Shown here: in pieces, positions 22,384 to 33,754 of the stretch | How positions within the stretch are numbered: the first letter of the stretch is position 1 | Layout of the letters: the number at the start of each line of letters is the position of its first letter | From: Synaphobranchus kaupii | Taxonomy: Eukaryota; Chordata; Actinopteri; Anguilliformes; Synaphobranchidae | Direction: 5' to 3' | DNA: 64,000 bases | Assembly: GCA_029718625.1 (NCBI GenBank) | Contig: CM056379.1 | Coordinates: 59,175,626-59,239,625 of the forward strand | Made by a program: the position numbers and the translations under genes | Notes under the pieces: generated by a model | What the model was told of the DNA's origin: nothing | What the model saw: the letters and a program-made list of their open reading frames with translations, nothing else | The model's database searches: none

Positions 22384-24329
22384 GTCACATTCATGCTTGT
22401 TTGTGTTTTTAGATCATAAGGTTATTTAAAGCTTCTTGGTACTTCTCAACTAGTCACCAAATAAGACAGATTCATTTTCAGATCTATCGAGAACAGTCCT
22501 GTAGACAAATGCTTTAAAAACTATATAGTCTCTCCGGGCAGGTATTATACACCATACCAGTCCCCAGGGTAGGCCTGTATTTACAGTAGCTCTGTATTTT
22601 CATCATATGGCCATGGATGAGGAGAGGTGTCAAGGGAATTGAGTAGGGAAATACATTTCTGTCAGGACAACTCACATATTGAATATATGAATTTAAGTAT
22701 AATGAATATTAAATTATTTTGGTTTGGCACTGAATGGATCTGTTTGCAGTACACCAGCATGCAGTACCTATCAAACAGGGAGCACGACACATCTCCCCTA
22801 CTAAACAGGAGATATACCAAAACCCCCCAGTACATAGAGTCGATCCAAACAATAGGTGGAAGCTGCGGTGATGGAGGAAAACTTTGCGCAGTTCAGTCAT
22901 GATGCATCATTTCTCTCGGTTTTTCACCATTTTGCTGATGAAACAGCTTCTATTTTCAAACATCTATCATGTTACCTTACCGATTTCCCTTAACTTCATA
23001 TCAACATAAAAAAACGTCTGAGGAACCAACAGAATAAAGCAAATTTCCCCAAAAGTGTCAAAGGCCCCACTGCGGGAGGATGTCATGACCTCAAGATGAT
23101 TAAGAAGCAAGGCATCAAAAGGGCAAAAAGGGCAGTTGTGTGACATCTCTCCTGCTTGGCTGGTATATGAGGGGAAAAGGATGGGGGTGCAAACAGCCTC
23201 TGGATCACATCAACTTCCGTAGACCTGTGTTGCAGCCTCTCCTGCTGCAGGTGACAATCGGATTGCATGAAGCACTTCCTGCAGCAATTCCGTCTGCAGA
23301 ATATTGGGAACGTCTGAACGCCACACATGACCACCTGTGTCATTTTGCAGAGCTATTAATAAGAGCCATGTATTGGAGATTCATGGCAAGCCCTGGAGTA
23401 CATAGGGAGTGGGACAGGAACCTTCTCTTCTGGTGCTTATATGGCATCCATCTTTGAAGAGTTGTGGAAATGTTGACATCTTAGACACTGTATTGAAAAA
23501 CCAGTGAATTTGTTTTTTATGCTGATCTCACGTCACAGCTCAGCCCCACACTCATTGATCACCGCCTCAATGGTGGCTTTTGTGGCAGGCATGTTTACAA
23601 ATTTATGAAAGGCAGTGCAAGTCTGTAAGATGGGTTTCAGAGAGACAAGGGAAGGTAGATTCAAACAAAGAATAATCACACTGAATTATACTATATATGG
23701 CGGTCTTAACTATGAAACTGGCCCAGAGTAGCTTGCCATCATTTCAAATATATAATCTGATCATATATAACTTAATGGATAACAATGAAGTTTTAGCAGC
23801 AGAAAATAAACCTCCCAGAGTGACGAAGATTTGATTAATCAATGCCTGACTGGAGAACAAGCGATGTCCAAATGGAACTGTTTACAGTTACACTTTAAGA
23901 TGAAACCAGTGGATAGGAGTGGCCATTCTTTATCCTGCAGGCTTTATTTTAGTTTGGTCAGTGGTCTTATATGTTTGAGCATTAAATGTGCAGTTTAATG
24001 CACATTTACACAGATTCCATCCAATGTCATTGCAAATCCTTGAAGACATTTAATTTGTGGGGACTTTAATTATTAGGTGAATCACTGACGACTCACAGCC
24101 ACTTTTCTCCTTGTTTGATTACTCATAAAGAAAAAATTTTGATAATATTTCTGTGGATGTGTACTGATGAGCTTAATAAACTAGCCTCATTTGCCAGGTG
24201 AATATTTTACACATCTAACTTCTTAATATAGTTTGTCTGTCTCACCAGAATTATTGCCAACCTCAATTAATATGAGCAAAATTGGAGGATGAAATTCAGT
24301 GAATTGTTTATCAAATGGCTTCTGTGCTC
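22384..24329. other. Non-coding stretch
   Basis: No gene or repeat is identified. A 105-codon frame at 23140-23457 overlaps another on the opposite strand and has no recognisable domain. Confidence 0.4.
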
Positions 24330-24428
24330 AGAATAATAATAATAGTCTAATTGGAATACCATTGATCAGAGGAAAAACAAATATTTAATGTTAAATTAGT
24401 CTTTACTTGATTTTGTGGTCAGTGAACC

Positions 24429-25292
24429 TGTAAGTGGTCGGGTTTGGAGAACCAGACGCGACATTACATTTACATTTACATTACAGGCATTTAGCAGACG
24501 CTCTTATCCAGAGCAACTTACACAACTTCTTATTACATTTATCCATTCATACAGCTGGATATATACTGAAGCAAGTCAGGTTAAGTACCTTGCTCAAGGG
24601 TACACACAGGGGATCTGAAAGTTGTCCCACGAAGCGTGAAAAACAACCAATAAAAAGGGTAAAGGGAGTCCGTGAATGGAGCAGAGAGAAATAAACAGAA
24701 AGGGAATACAACTCCCAGCGTACAGCCAAAATAGAACAACCCAGATAAGTGGGCGAGAACTCGTAGGTTTCGAGCACAGAAAATAAACAATAAGGGAAAA
24801 GAATCAGCCCAACCCAAAAAACAGGGCGAAGCTCGTAGACTCGAGCAGAGAATAGAAAAGAACAGAATTGCCTCTAGCTCAATAACTGTTAAAGAGCTCA
24901 AATAAAAGGCAAACGGAAACGAGGCAAAACCGAGGTTACTGTCTAGAAGCGAGACAGGGAAAAGAAAACCAAGGCAGGAAATAAAGTGTGAAGGAGAACA
25001 GAAACCTAAGAACTGAATACTCTAACACTCGATAGACAAGTCCCGCATGTTCTTTTGAAGCTCAAAAGGACAAGCGGTCGCCTGAAATCCTATACCGTGT
25101 TGCCTGGCTTAGCGTGGCAAGAATGACACAAAAGCCCCGAACAACGAGTGAATGGAGCTTAAGTAGTGGACAGCACACCTGAAGGGAATATTTAACAGTC
25201 CCGAGAATGAGAACTAAAGCCAGGAGCACCCTCTTGCCGCCCCGAGAGGCAATGCCTGAAAACAGAAGCAGAACAGACAGAAAAACATGACA
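24429..25292 (-). mobile_element. Solo LTR, 864 bp, with GAACC target duplication
   Basis: Read on the minus strand it begins TGTCATGT and ends CCACTTACA. GAACC is present at both flanks (24424-24428 and 25293-25297). It is the same family as 20896-21849, in opposite orientation, and it interrupts a Tc1 transposase. A fish interspersed repeat is nested inside at about 24466-24603. Confidence 0.8.
24466..24603. repeat. Common fish interspersed repeat nested in the LTR
   Basis: 'ggcatttagcagacgctctt' and 'agtaccttgctcaagggtac' are hallmark words of a short repeat found throughout teleosts. I do not assign a superfamily. Confidence 0.6.
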
Positions 25293-25940
25293 GAACCAGT
25301 TTTGTGTAGATTTTGTGAGATATGCTTTGGATCATTGTCCTGCTGGAAGATCCAAACACAACACAATTTTAGCCTTCCAGATTTTGGTGTAAGATCTCCT
25401 GGTATTTGATGGAGTCCATGATGCCATGTATGCCCAAAAGGTTCCCAGGGCACTTTGGAGGAAAACAAGACCGCAACATCACAGTTCCTATACCAATACT
25501 TCACAGTGAGGATAAAGCTCCTTTCTGCATAACTATGCCTCTTTTATGCCAAACCCATGGTGTACACCTTTTGTATTTATTGCCTAAAATCTCAGTAGCA
25601 GCCAGTTCCAATCTAAATTCTGCTAACATTTAGCAAACTCCAGGCACTTTTGTGGTATGATGACAGCAGAGGCTTTCTTCTGGCAAGCCTTCTAAATAGC
25701 TTATTGGTATAGAGCTGGCATCAAATTGTACTTTTGGAGACTTGTTGAACCCAGGATGCAACTAATGATGCAACCAACGTCTGCATGTCTCCAACTCCAA
25801 CTCTTTGGAGAAATCTTTGCCTCTTGAACCATCTTCCTCACTGTGCGTGGGGGCAAACTACACTTGTGTCCTCTTCCAGACAGGGTCATCACAGCTCGAG
25901 CTGCTTTCACCTCAATTCTCACCTATTTAGTGTTCTAGTA

Positions 25941-26193
25941 AAGCCTTTATAACTCCAGGTGTGAGCATCACAGAAACATGGAAAATGCTTAAATGCAGCT
26001 TTAATGCACCATTTGCAATACTAACTTAATTAGCTTTCATAATTTAGTTTTCATAATTTTCATAATTTAGGTAAAAAATAAAGTACACAATACAACCACA
26101 AATACAGAATATCTAGGAAAAAATGCAGAAAATGTAGAAATACTGAGAGCAACAATTGTGAAACAGTAAAACCATACACTCCTTGTCCAAAAC
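25941..26193. other. Non-coding spacer
   Basis: AT-rich sequence between the Tc1 pseudogene and the Gypsy-type element. No feature seen. Confidence 0.5.
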
Positions 26194-26198
26194 AATGT

Positions 26199-26530
26199 TT
26201 TGGTAGTGGGGCGTGGTTTTAGGCGCTGCCGGCAAGAAAGAGAGTGAACTCGTGTGGTTCGTGGAGCCGGCACAGCTGCCGGAAATCATGCAATTGGTGA
26301 TTGATGATTGTTTATTAATTGTGTAATTAATCAATTGCTTTGATTGTTCGACTGTGAACCTGAGGGCATAAAAGGAGACTGCTGGGAGTTCGAGGAGGAG
26401 ATGAACTTGTGTGTATGTGTGTTTGTGTAAACCGCCAGAAAAGGCACATTTAAAAATAAACGGAGTAAAGCTCCAAAAGAGCAGTTGTCCTTCGCCTCTT
26501 GAATCGAGGGGTGGCACTCACTTTGCCACA
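26199..26530 (+). repeat. 5' LTR of the Gmr1-like element
   Basis: It starts TTTGGTAG where the 3' copy has TGTGGTCG, so the TG terminus has mutated. It ends TTTGCCACA. It contains a 'gcataaaagg' TATA-like box at about 26368 and AATAAA at about 26455. Immediately 3' is 'tggtggcccatacgggga', a likely primer-binding site; the tRNA is not determined. Confidence 0.9.
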
Positions 26531-27784
26531 GTGGTGGCCCATACGGGGAAAGTCAGAAAATTCAAGAGGCAGGATGGACCACAGCCAGGGCAGTTGTCGT
26601 CAATAGTAGCACTGGGGAAAATGCTGGAGGGAATAGCTGCCATGCAGGAGCGACAGTTGGCTGCTCATACCGAGCAGATGGAAGCCCTGCGTGCACAGGC
26701 TAACCTCCAGACCCAGGCGCTACTACAGCTGGCTGCTTCTGGTGAGGCCAGGGGAAGGCAGAGCGTCGCGTCCCCAAAGTTTCATATACCTAAGATGACC
26801 GCGGACGACGACGCTCAAGCCTTCCTAGAGGCATTTGAGGTGGCAGCGGAGGCGTGCAGGTGGCCACTAGAGGAGTGGTCAGTACGTCTCCTGCCCCTCC
26901 TATCGGGGGAAGCGCAGAAGGCTGCGCATAGCCTGCCGGCAGCCGCTCGGGCGGACTTCCCAAATCTGAAGAAGGCGGTCCTCGACCGAACGGGGTTCAG
27001 CCCGGAAGACCACCGACGTTGGTTCCGGGAGACCTCCCTGACGGAAGAGGACCGACCATTCGCCTACGCCCAGCGACTGACGGACATGGCGAGGCGCTGG
27101 CTCCGGCCGGAAATAAGATCAGCTGCGAGAATAGTGGAGCAGGTGGTCCTGGAATGATTCATTGCGGGGTTGCCGGCGGATACAGTCAGCTGGGTCCAGT
27201 GCCATCGGCCCACCAACCTGGATAACGCCGTCACCCTAGCGGAGGACCACCTAGCACAACATCCCCTCACCCAGCAGCAGAAACCGGAGCCGGCGCCCCG
27301 GAAAAAAGTTTTTCCCCGGTCTATTCCCCTCCCCGTTTCCCATCCCCAAAACCCCTCCTTCCCTCTTGTTAATTTCCCTCGTTTTTCTTCCCCTTCTCCC
27401 CACTCAGGCTCAGTGGCAGTGCAGTCCGGCCCACAGGGAGCTCCTCAGACACCTGGACCGGGGTGTTGGCGGTACGGACAGCCGGGCCACCTGCGCCGCG
27501 ATTGTCTGCTCATGGAGGTGGGGCAGGTGGTCCGGGTTGTCGGCCCGCCCACCTCCGCTCCCGATCCAGACGGGGCGTACTGCATTCCGGTAAGGGTGCA
27601 AGGGAGTGAACACCGGGCGCTGTTGGATTCAGGGGCTAGGCAGACCATGATCCAACAGAGCCTGGTTCGACCCGAGGCTTTGGTACCGGCACGATGGGTA
27701 TCGATTAAATGTGTGCACGGGGATATACACAAGTATCCTATAGTACCAGTGGAAATCCGCATCAAAAATAAAACACTATTTTAA
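26531..27784 (+). pseudogene. Gag and protease region of the Gmr1-like element
   Basis: One frame runs through gag and protease, broken by TGA at 27155 and closed by TAA at 27782. An ATG at 26621 is a plausible gag start. A Gln-rich coiled-coil-like stretch follows (26640-26760), then a capsid-like region (26790-27150). The nucleocapsid zinc knuckle at 27464-27505 reads C-W-R-Y...H....C, so its second Cys is changed to Tyr. The protease motif LDSGA is at about 27623-27637. In an active element these would form the particle, bind the RNA and cleave the polyprotein. Confidence 0.75.
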
Positions 27785-27796
27785 TAAAACAATATT

Positions 27797-29310
27797 TTGG
27801 AGGCTGCGGTTAGCTCCCGCCTCTCGCACCCTCTGATTTTGGGCACTGATTGGACAGGATTTAAACTGGTAGTGGAGAAATTGATGGGGGTGCGATCACG
27901 ACCGCTAGGGAAGTGTGAGGTGTGTGCAGTGGACAATGGTGACGCGGGGTCGTCCGACACTGCCGAGGGAGGGGCGGCATTGGGAGAGCCTCCGGTGGAG
28001 ACTCCCCAGGTGCCGGTGTTCCGCCCCGTGGAGGATTTCCCACTCGCTCAGTCTCGTGACGATACCCTACGCTTCACTTTTGACCAAGTGATATCTGTTG
28101 ATGGTCAGCTAGTGCGCCCGGATGCTGCACGATCTCACCCATATTTTGCAATTATTAGGGACAGATTGTACAGAGTGAGTCGTGACACTCAGATAGGGGA
28201 GGAAATAACCCAATTGTTGGTACCTAAAACCCGCCGGAAATGATTTTCCAGGCGGCTCACTACAACCCCATGTCTGGTCATTTAGGATATGAAAAAACAC
28301 TAAACCGGATAATGGCCCGTTTCTACTGGCCGGGCATTTGGGCGGACGTACGTCGGTGGTGTGCGGCCTGTCCAGATTGTCAGCTAGTGAATTCTCCGGC
28401 TATCCCAAAAGCGCCGTTGCGCCCTCTACTGTTAATTGAGGTCCCTTTTGATAGAGTGGGCATGGACCTCATAGGGCCATTTGACAGGAGCACCCAGGGT
28501 TACCGATTTGTATTAGTTCTGGTGGATTATGCAACCCGGTATCCCGAAGCAGTGCCGTTGCGCAATATCTCGGCCAAGAGTGTTGCGCAGGCATTGTTTC
28601 AGATAATCTCCCGCGTCGGAATCCCAAAAGAGATTCTGACGGATCAAGGCACCTCGTTTATGTCACGCACATTACGCGAACTATATGAATTATTGGGAGT
28701 TCAGTCCATTAAAACCAGCGTGTACCATCCGCAAACGGATGGGCTCGTTGAGCGTTTTAATAGGACTTTAAAATCGATGATTCGGAAGTTCGTACACGAT
28801 GATAGCCGAAATTGGGATAAGTGGTTAGTTCCTCTATTGTTTGCAGTGCGAGAGGTTCCCCAGGCCTCCACGGGATTTTCTCCCTTTGAATTGTTGTTCG
28901 GTAGGAAACCACGGGGTGTCTTGGACCTAGTTAAAGAAAGCTGGGAGGAGGGTCCAAGTCCCAGTAAAAACAAAATTCAATACGTTATGGACCTACGAGC
29001 AAAACTCCATACACTGGGTAGATTGTCACGGGAGAATTTGCTCGAGGCTCAGGAACGTCAACTGAGGCACTACAATAAAGGAACTAAGCTACGGCAATTT
29101 TCACCGGGAGATAAAGTCCTAGTATTGCTCCCAACTTCCAGCACAAAATTACTCGCCAAGTGGCAAGGACCCTTTGTGGTCACACGACGAGTGGGGGAAG
29201 TCGATTATGAGGTAGAGCGATCTGATAGAGAGGGGGCGAAACAGATTTTATCATCTCAATCTATTAAAAGCATGGAAAGAGGTGGTACCGGTCTCCCTGG
29301 TTACGGTTGA
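27797..29310 (+). pseudogene. Integrase region of the Gmr1-like element
   Basis: The first part (27797-28243) is the linker between protease and integrase, in the gag frame. A one-base shift near 28236 moves to the frame at 28240-29310. That frame has the zinc-binding H7-x6-H14-x29-C44-x2-C47, then the catalytic triad Asp76, Asp135 and Glu171 (35 residues between the last two), all intact, and a GPF-type module near 29170. Numbering is from 28240. Integrase would insert the cDNA. It precedes the reverse transcriptase, the reverse of normal Gypsy order. A further shift near 29265 breaks the junction to the next domain. Confidence 0.85.
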
Positions 29311-30788
29311 CCAGGAAAGAGATGAGCTGGGTCCAGAGGTACCAAATTCTACCAATCAAAACTCACCCCTTTCCATCTCTTACCAAATCAGAGAGCGGAT
29401 CTTGCCTTGTTGCAAAAGCGGTTTGCGGATGTGTTTTCCCCTCTACCAGGTCGCACTAACCTCATAAACCACCACATTGAGACAACCCCGGGCGTGACGG
29501 CGCGTTCACGGCCCTATAGACTGCCGGAACATAAAAAGAAATTGGTTCAAGCAGAAATAAAGGCAATGCTGGAATTGGGGGTAATAGAGGAGTCTAACAG
29601 TGCGTGGAATAGTCCCATCGTGCTAGTGGGTAAGCCTGATGGATCTATTCGGTTCTGTGTAGACTATCGTAAGGTGAATGAAGTGTCACGTTTTGATGCC
29701 TATCCAATGCCTCGGGTCGACGAGCTTTTGGATCGGCTAGGCACGGCTCGTTTTTTTTCGACACTGGATTTAACCAAGGGCTACTGGCAGATTCCCTTGT
29801 CTCCTGAGTCCAAGGAAAAAACGGCTTTTTCCGCTCCGGGTGGGTTATACCAATTCCGTTTGGGTTATTCGGGGCCCCTGCCACGTTTCAACGTCTGATG
29901 GACAGGGTGCTGCGTCCGCATGCTGCTTTCGCTGCAGCCTATCTGGATGACATCATCCACAGCAGCAGCTGGGCTCAGCATGTGCGGCATGTGGGGGCGG
30001 TGCTCGAGTCCCTGAGACAGACGGGGCTCACGGCTAACCCAAAGAAGTGTGCGATTGGCCGAGCGGAGGTACGGTATTTGGGGTACCACTTGGGAAGTGG
30101 ACAGGTGCGGGCTCTCGTGGATAAAACCGCAGCGATTGCGACCTGTCCCCGACCCAAGACAAAAAAAGAGGTGAGGAGGTTTTTGGGACTGGCCAGCTAC
30201 TACAGGAGGTTTATTCCTGCTTACTCAGAGCTGACCAGTCCCTTAACCGACTTGACTCGGAAAGGTGCCTCAGATCCGGTCCAGTGGACGGAGCTGTGCA
30301 GGCAGGTGTTTGAGCGGGTAAAGGAAGCTCTTTGTGGGAAACCGCTCTTGTTCACCCCTAATTTCTCTCTCCCTTTTAATTTGCAGACGGACGCATCGGA
30401 CAGAGGGCTGGGGGCCGTTTTGACTCAGCAGGTGGAGGGGGTCGACCGACCAGTGCTGTATATTAGCAGGAAGCTATCGCAGCGGGAAGCTAAGTACAGC
30501 ACGGTCGAGAAAGAATGTCTGGCCATTCGGTGGGCGGTCGGGTCCCTCCGTTATTACCTACTGGGTCGCCCATTCACCCTTTGTTCGGACCATGCTCCCC
30601 TCCAATGGCTCCACCGCATGAAGGATACCAACGCCCGAATCACTCGTTGGTATCTGGCTTTACAGCCTTTTAATTTCAAGGTGATTCATAGGCCGGGAGC
30701 GCAGATGGTGGTGGCCGACTTTCTCTCTCGCCCGGTGGGGGAGGGGGGGGGGGGGGTTGGTCAGCGGCCGGATGGCTTCCCGGCCTAA
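29311..30788 (+). pseudogene. Reverse transcriptase and RNase H of the Gmr1-like element
   Basis: The RT part (29407-29895) contains 'FCVDYRKVNEVSRFDAYPMP' and 'FFSTLDLTKGYWQIPL'. A single-base loss near 29863 then shifts the frame just before the palm motif. The continuing frame 29898-30788 has the catalytic YLDD (about 29940-29951) and RNase H blocks 'QTDASDRGLGAVLTQ', 'YSTVEKECLAIRWA' and 'LCSDHAPLQWL'. A further shift lies near 29400. The frame ends just after a long G run (about 30738-30759), and a purine-rich tract precedes the 3' LTR. Confidence 0.85.
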
Positions 30789-30805
30789 GTCGGGCGGTGG
30801 GGGTA

Positions 30806-31137
30806 TGTGGTCGGGGGGCGTGGTTTTAGGCACTGCCGGCAAGAGAGAGAGTGAACTCGTGTGGTTTGTGGAGCCGGCACAGCTGCCGGAAATCATGCAA
30901 TTGGTGATTGATGATTGTTTATTAATTGTGTAATTAATCAATTGCTTTGATTGTTCGACAGTGAGCCTGAGGGCATAAAAGGAGACTGCTGGGAGTTTGA
31001 GGAGGAGACGAACTTGTGTGTATGTGTGTTTGTGTAAACCGCCAGAAAAGGCACATTTAAAAATAAACGGAGTAAAGCTCCAAAAGAACGGTTGTCCTTC
31101 GCCTCTTGAATCGAGGGGTGGCACTCACTTTGCCACA
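30806..31137 (+). repeat. 3' LTR of the Gmr1-like element
   Basis: It begins TGTGGTCGGGGGGCG, preceded by a G-rich polypurine tract, and ends GCCACA. It is equal in length to the 5' copy, with about 12 base differences by eye. Confidence 0.9.
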
Positions 31138-31142
31138 AATGT

Positions 31143-31591
31143 GTGTGAAAAATCTGAGGGTGATATGCAGAATTAGTAAAGATATATATTACATTGCTCA
31201 GGGAGGGGCCTGGGCACCCATGGGCAAATCATATTGCAGGGTGAATCGTATTGCAGTTATATTGAATGAAGTTATAGTTTGATGCGGGTCACGGGTTGTT
31301 TAACCTGGTTCCATGCACACATGAAGCATGTGAAATAAAAGTGAAACCAACTAAAAAGCGCTATTTGTTGAGGTAAGCTACATACTACTGACTCTCTAGA
31401 GTGCCAGCTATAAATAAGACATACAGGTAGTCCGCTAGAGGTGATGTGGAATCCACAAAATGGACAAGGTTGTAACAAACCCCACACAGAATTAAACCTC
31501 ACGCCTGTGTCAAACGATTCTGAGGAAAATAACATTAGCAGCACAGCTTCAACATCTGCCTTCCAGTGAACATTTTTATCGGTGAAACAAA
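31143..31591. other. Non-coding stretch
   Basis: No gene or repeat recognised. Confidence 0.45.
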
Positions 31592-31800
31592 ATGGATAAT
31601 TTGAAGGGTTGTTTCTCCTGACTCATTTTCCTATTGAACTCTATGGAAAAATAAGACAGGAGAAACAATCCTTCAAGTAATCCATCCATATCTACTGCAT
31701 ACCTGGCAGCAGAGTGATGGTTTGAGGCTCATTGTATACCGCAGACCCTTGATAACTTACTGCCATTTAGCCAACCATGGGTTCCATACTATTCCTATGT
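31592..31800. repeat. Hairpin repeat with an inverted partner at 38.9 kb
   Basis: Arms of about 39 bases, 31592-31630 and 31644-31682, are reverse complements ('tttctcctgact' versus 'agacaggagaaa'). The adjoining 31678-31795 (including 'ttagccaaccatgg') is found reversed at 38916-39030, together with part of the arm sequence. Confidence 0.65.
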
Positions 31801-33754
31801 AATTTAGAGCTTCTAAATCTAGTCCCACCCACCAATTCCCATAGAGATCCATTCAAATGCAGAGAGGTTATAGTATCATTTGTAAGAGTACCTGAAAATA
31901 AAATATCTGGGGCTCTATCTTGGCGATCTTAGCGCTTTGTCTAACCGCATGGCGTTAAATACATTTAGGGCGTGTCCAAGTCCACTTTTGCTATTTTAAC
32001 AGCGTGTTTTTTGGGCGCTAAGCACGGCGTAACATGCAAATGGGCTGAACATAGTCTCTTCATTAATTATAGGTGTGTCTTGGGCGTGACATGCAATAAG
32101 CCAATCAAAATGTCATATCCCATTCCCTTTAAAAGCCTGCTTTTCCACCTTGGCGGATTGCATATATAATGGCGAAACAGACATGCTTGTGCGTGTTTAG
32201 TGCGACCAAGGAATAGGCTATATGGATCAATAGTAGCCTATGATCAATATTATTTGGACTAACCATTATGAGTTCCCCTTAATTCTAGATAGTGCTGTTA
32301 TTTTACAAAATATATGTGGTTAAATTTCGTTAACAGCACCTGCAACAGCTGAGAATAAGCTACCAATGGCTTCCGTCTCACCTAAGAAAACGCCAAATTA
32401 GCCTGCTTGTTTAACAAATTTTGTTTGAGTATGCAATGAAGCAATTAACTCATGTTCAAGCTTCATCCGAAGTTCATTAGGCCTATCTGCATTCTAATTT
32501 TGATTAATAACATAAATAACGTTATTTTGCCTTAAAGATGACACTAAATAGGCTACAATAAAGCTGTCAGCTTGGCAACCCATAGGTTCACACATATTTT
32601 CCCTTGTTTTATAATGTCCTGCTTATGGAAATGTGACCAACCTGTTTTACTGGTAGCGTAATGCTTTAAAACAATCCACTTTCCCAGGAAGACCGTGAAA
32701 AGTGCAATTTACAGCAGGGGAAACAGACCTGCTCATGTAAAGCGCACATACAGATAATGGTATTAAAATTAATTGTGAATTAATTGTAACGTGCTGCAAA
32801 TTTGTTTTCGTTTCTAATTAGACGCTTAGTTCTCTTTAAAATCTTTTGTTCAGTTATGGAATAACAGGTGAAATCAGCTGGGTTTTAATAAGCTGAGGGT
32901 ATGGAAACCTTGTCACTGTAATTTAAAAAAATATGAAGGATATGAAGAATAGCTAAGGTTACAATTCAGTTAACATGGTGACATTTATCTCAGTTTTTTA
33001 ACCATAGGCTATCAAAAAAACCTTATGCACAGCAAATCCGCTGTAGCCTAGGCTATTTGAAAAACAATAAATGCAATATTCACTGGACAAGGTTTTGAAC
33101 TTTTTTCAGTCACAAACCATTCTATTTACTTACAGGCTGTATTCGTAGATAAACAGAGCTGTATTGTAATGACATCTGAATCGCATTTTCAGAACTCAAA
33201 TGTCTGTCTATTGCAGTGCGCGAGTTTCCATTGAATGACAATTCACGCATTAGGTGTAAATCACACCTAAGCATTAGGCTTGATATAGGTGTTATCAGGT
33301 CCTTTTTAATGGATAGCCATTGTCCCGTACCATCGCACATCGCCTGGATGTTGATGGAGTGGACAGAAAGCTATTTAATGTGGCATTCCCCTTTGCTGAG
33401 GGAAAGGTAGGTATGTGGACCTATGGACCCTTTTATTATTATGCATTTTTTGATATAGCCTACACAATAACAATATTTCACATTGTAATCTTGATATTTT
33501 AGTCATGCTTGTGCGCACCCCTGTGTGTAACAGACAGGAGGGTATGCGCGTTGTGCACACGCCTATGTAGACGCACTTATATGCGCCGCTAAAATAACAT
33601 GTAAACAACTGCGACATGACTTTAGACTAGGTTTGTGGTGGTTCTAGCGCAAGCGCTTTCTGCTGGCTCAAGATAGATAATCCTGGCCACTCCTCATCTT
33701 GAGACCAACACGCCCAGTTCACTTGTCATGGGCGCAAGAATACATGGTATTTAA

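Larger units (their letters stand above)
24330..25940 (-). pseudogene. Tc1-like transposase pseudogene, split by an LTR
   Basis: On the minus strand, 25922-25701 reads as the helix-turn-helix N-terminal region ('TVRKMVQEAKISPKS'). The stretch 25504-25293 contains 'WIFQQDNDPKHISQNLHKT', the block around the second catalytic Asp of Tc1/mariner transposases. The sequence then stops at the LTR (24429-25292) and resumes beyond it as 'ggttcactgaccacaaaatc' at 24428-24409, in good continuity. Many stops and frameshifts separate these blocks. No terminal inverted repeats were located. Confidence 0.7.
26199..31137 (+). mobile_element. Full-length Gmr1-like Gypsy retrotransposon (IN before RT)
   Basis: Two 332-bp LTRs (26199-26530 and 30806-31137) flank a 4.3-kb interior. 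The pentamer AATGT at 26194-26198 and 31138-31142 is the target duplication. Domains in order are gag, zinc knuckle, protease, integrase, reverse transcriptase, RNase H. Integrase upstream of RT is the Copia-like order known within the Gypsy group only from Gmr1-type elements of deuterostomes. The two LTRs differ at about 12 positions by eye (about 3.6 percent), so the insertion is moderately old. The interior has two in-frame stops and at least four frameshifts, so the copy cannot move by itself. Confidence 0.9.

Noticed and set aside
23140..23457. 105-codon frame as a host exon
   Set aside because: No domain recognised and no convincing splice sites. A minus-strand frame of similar size overlaps it.
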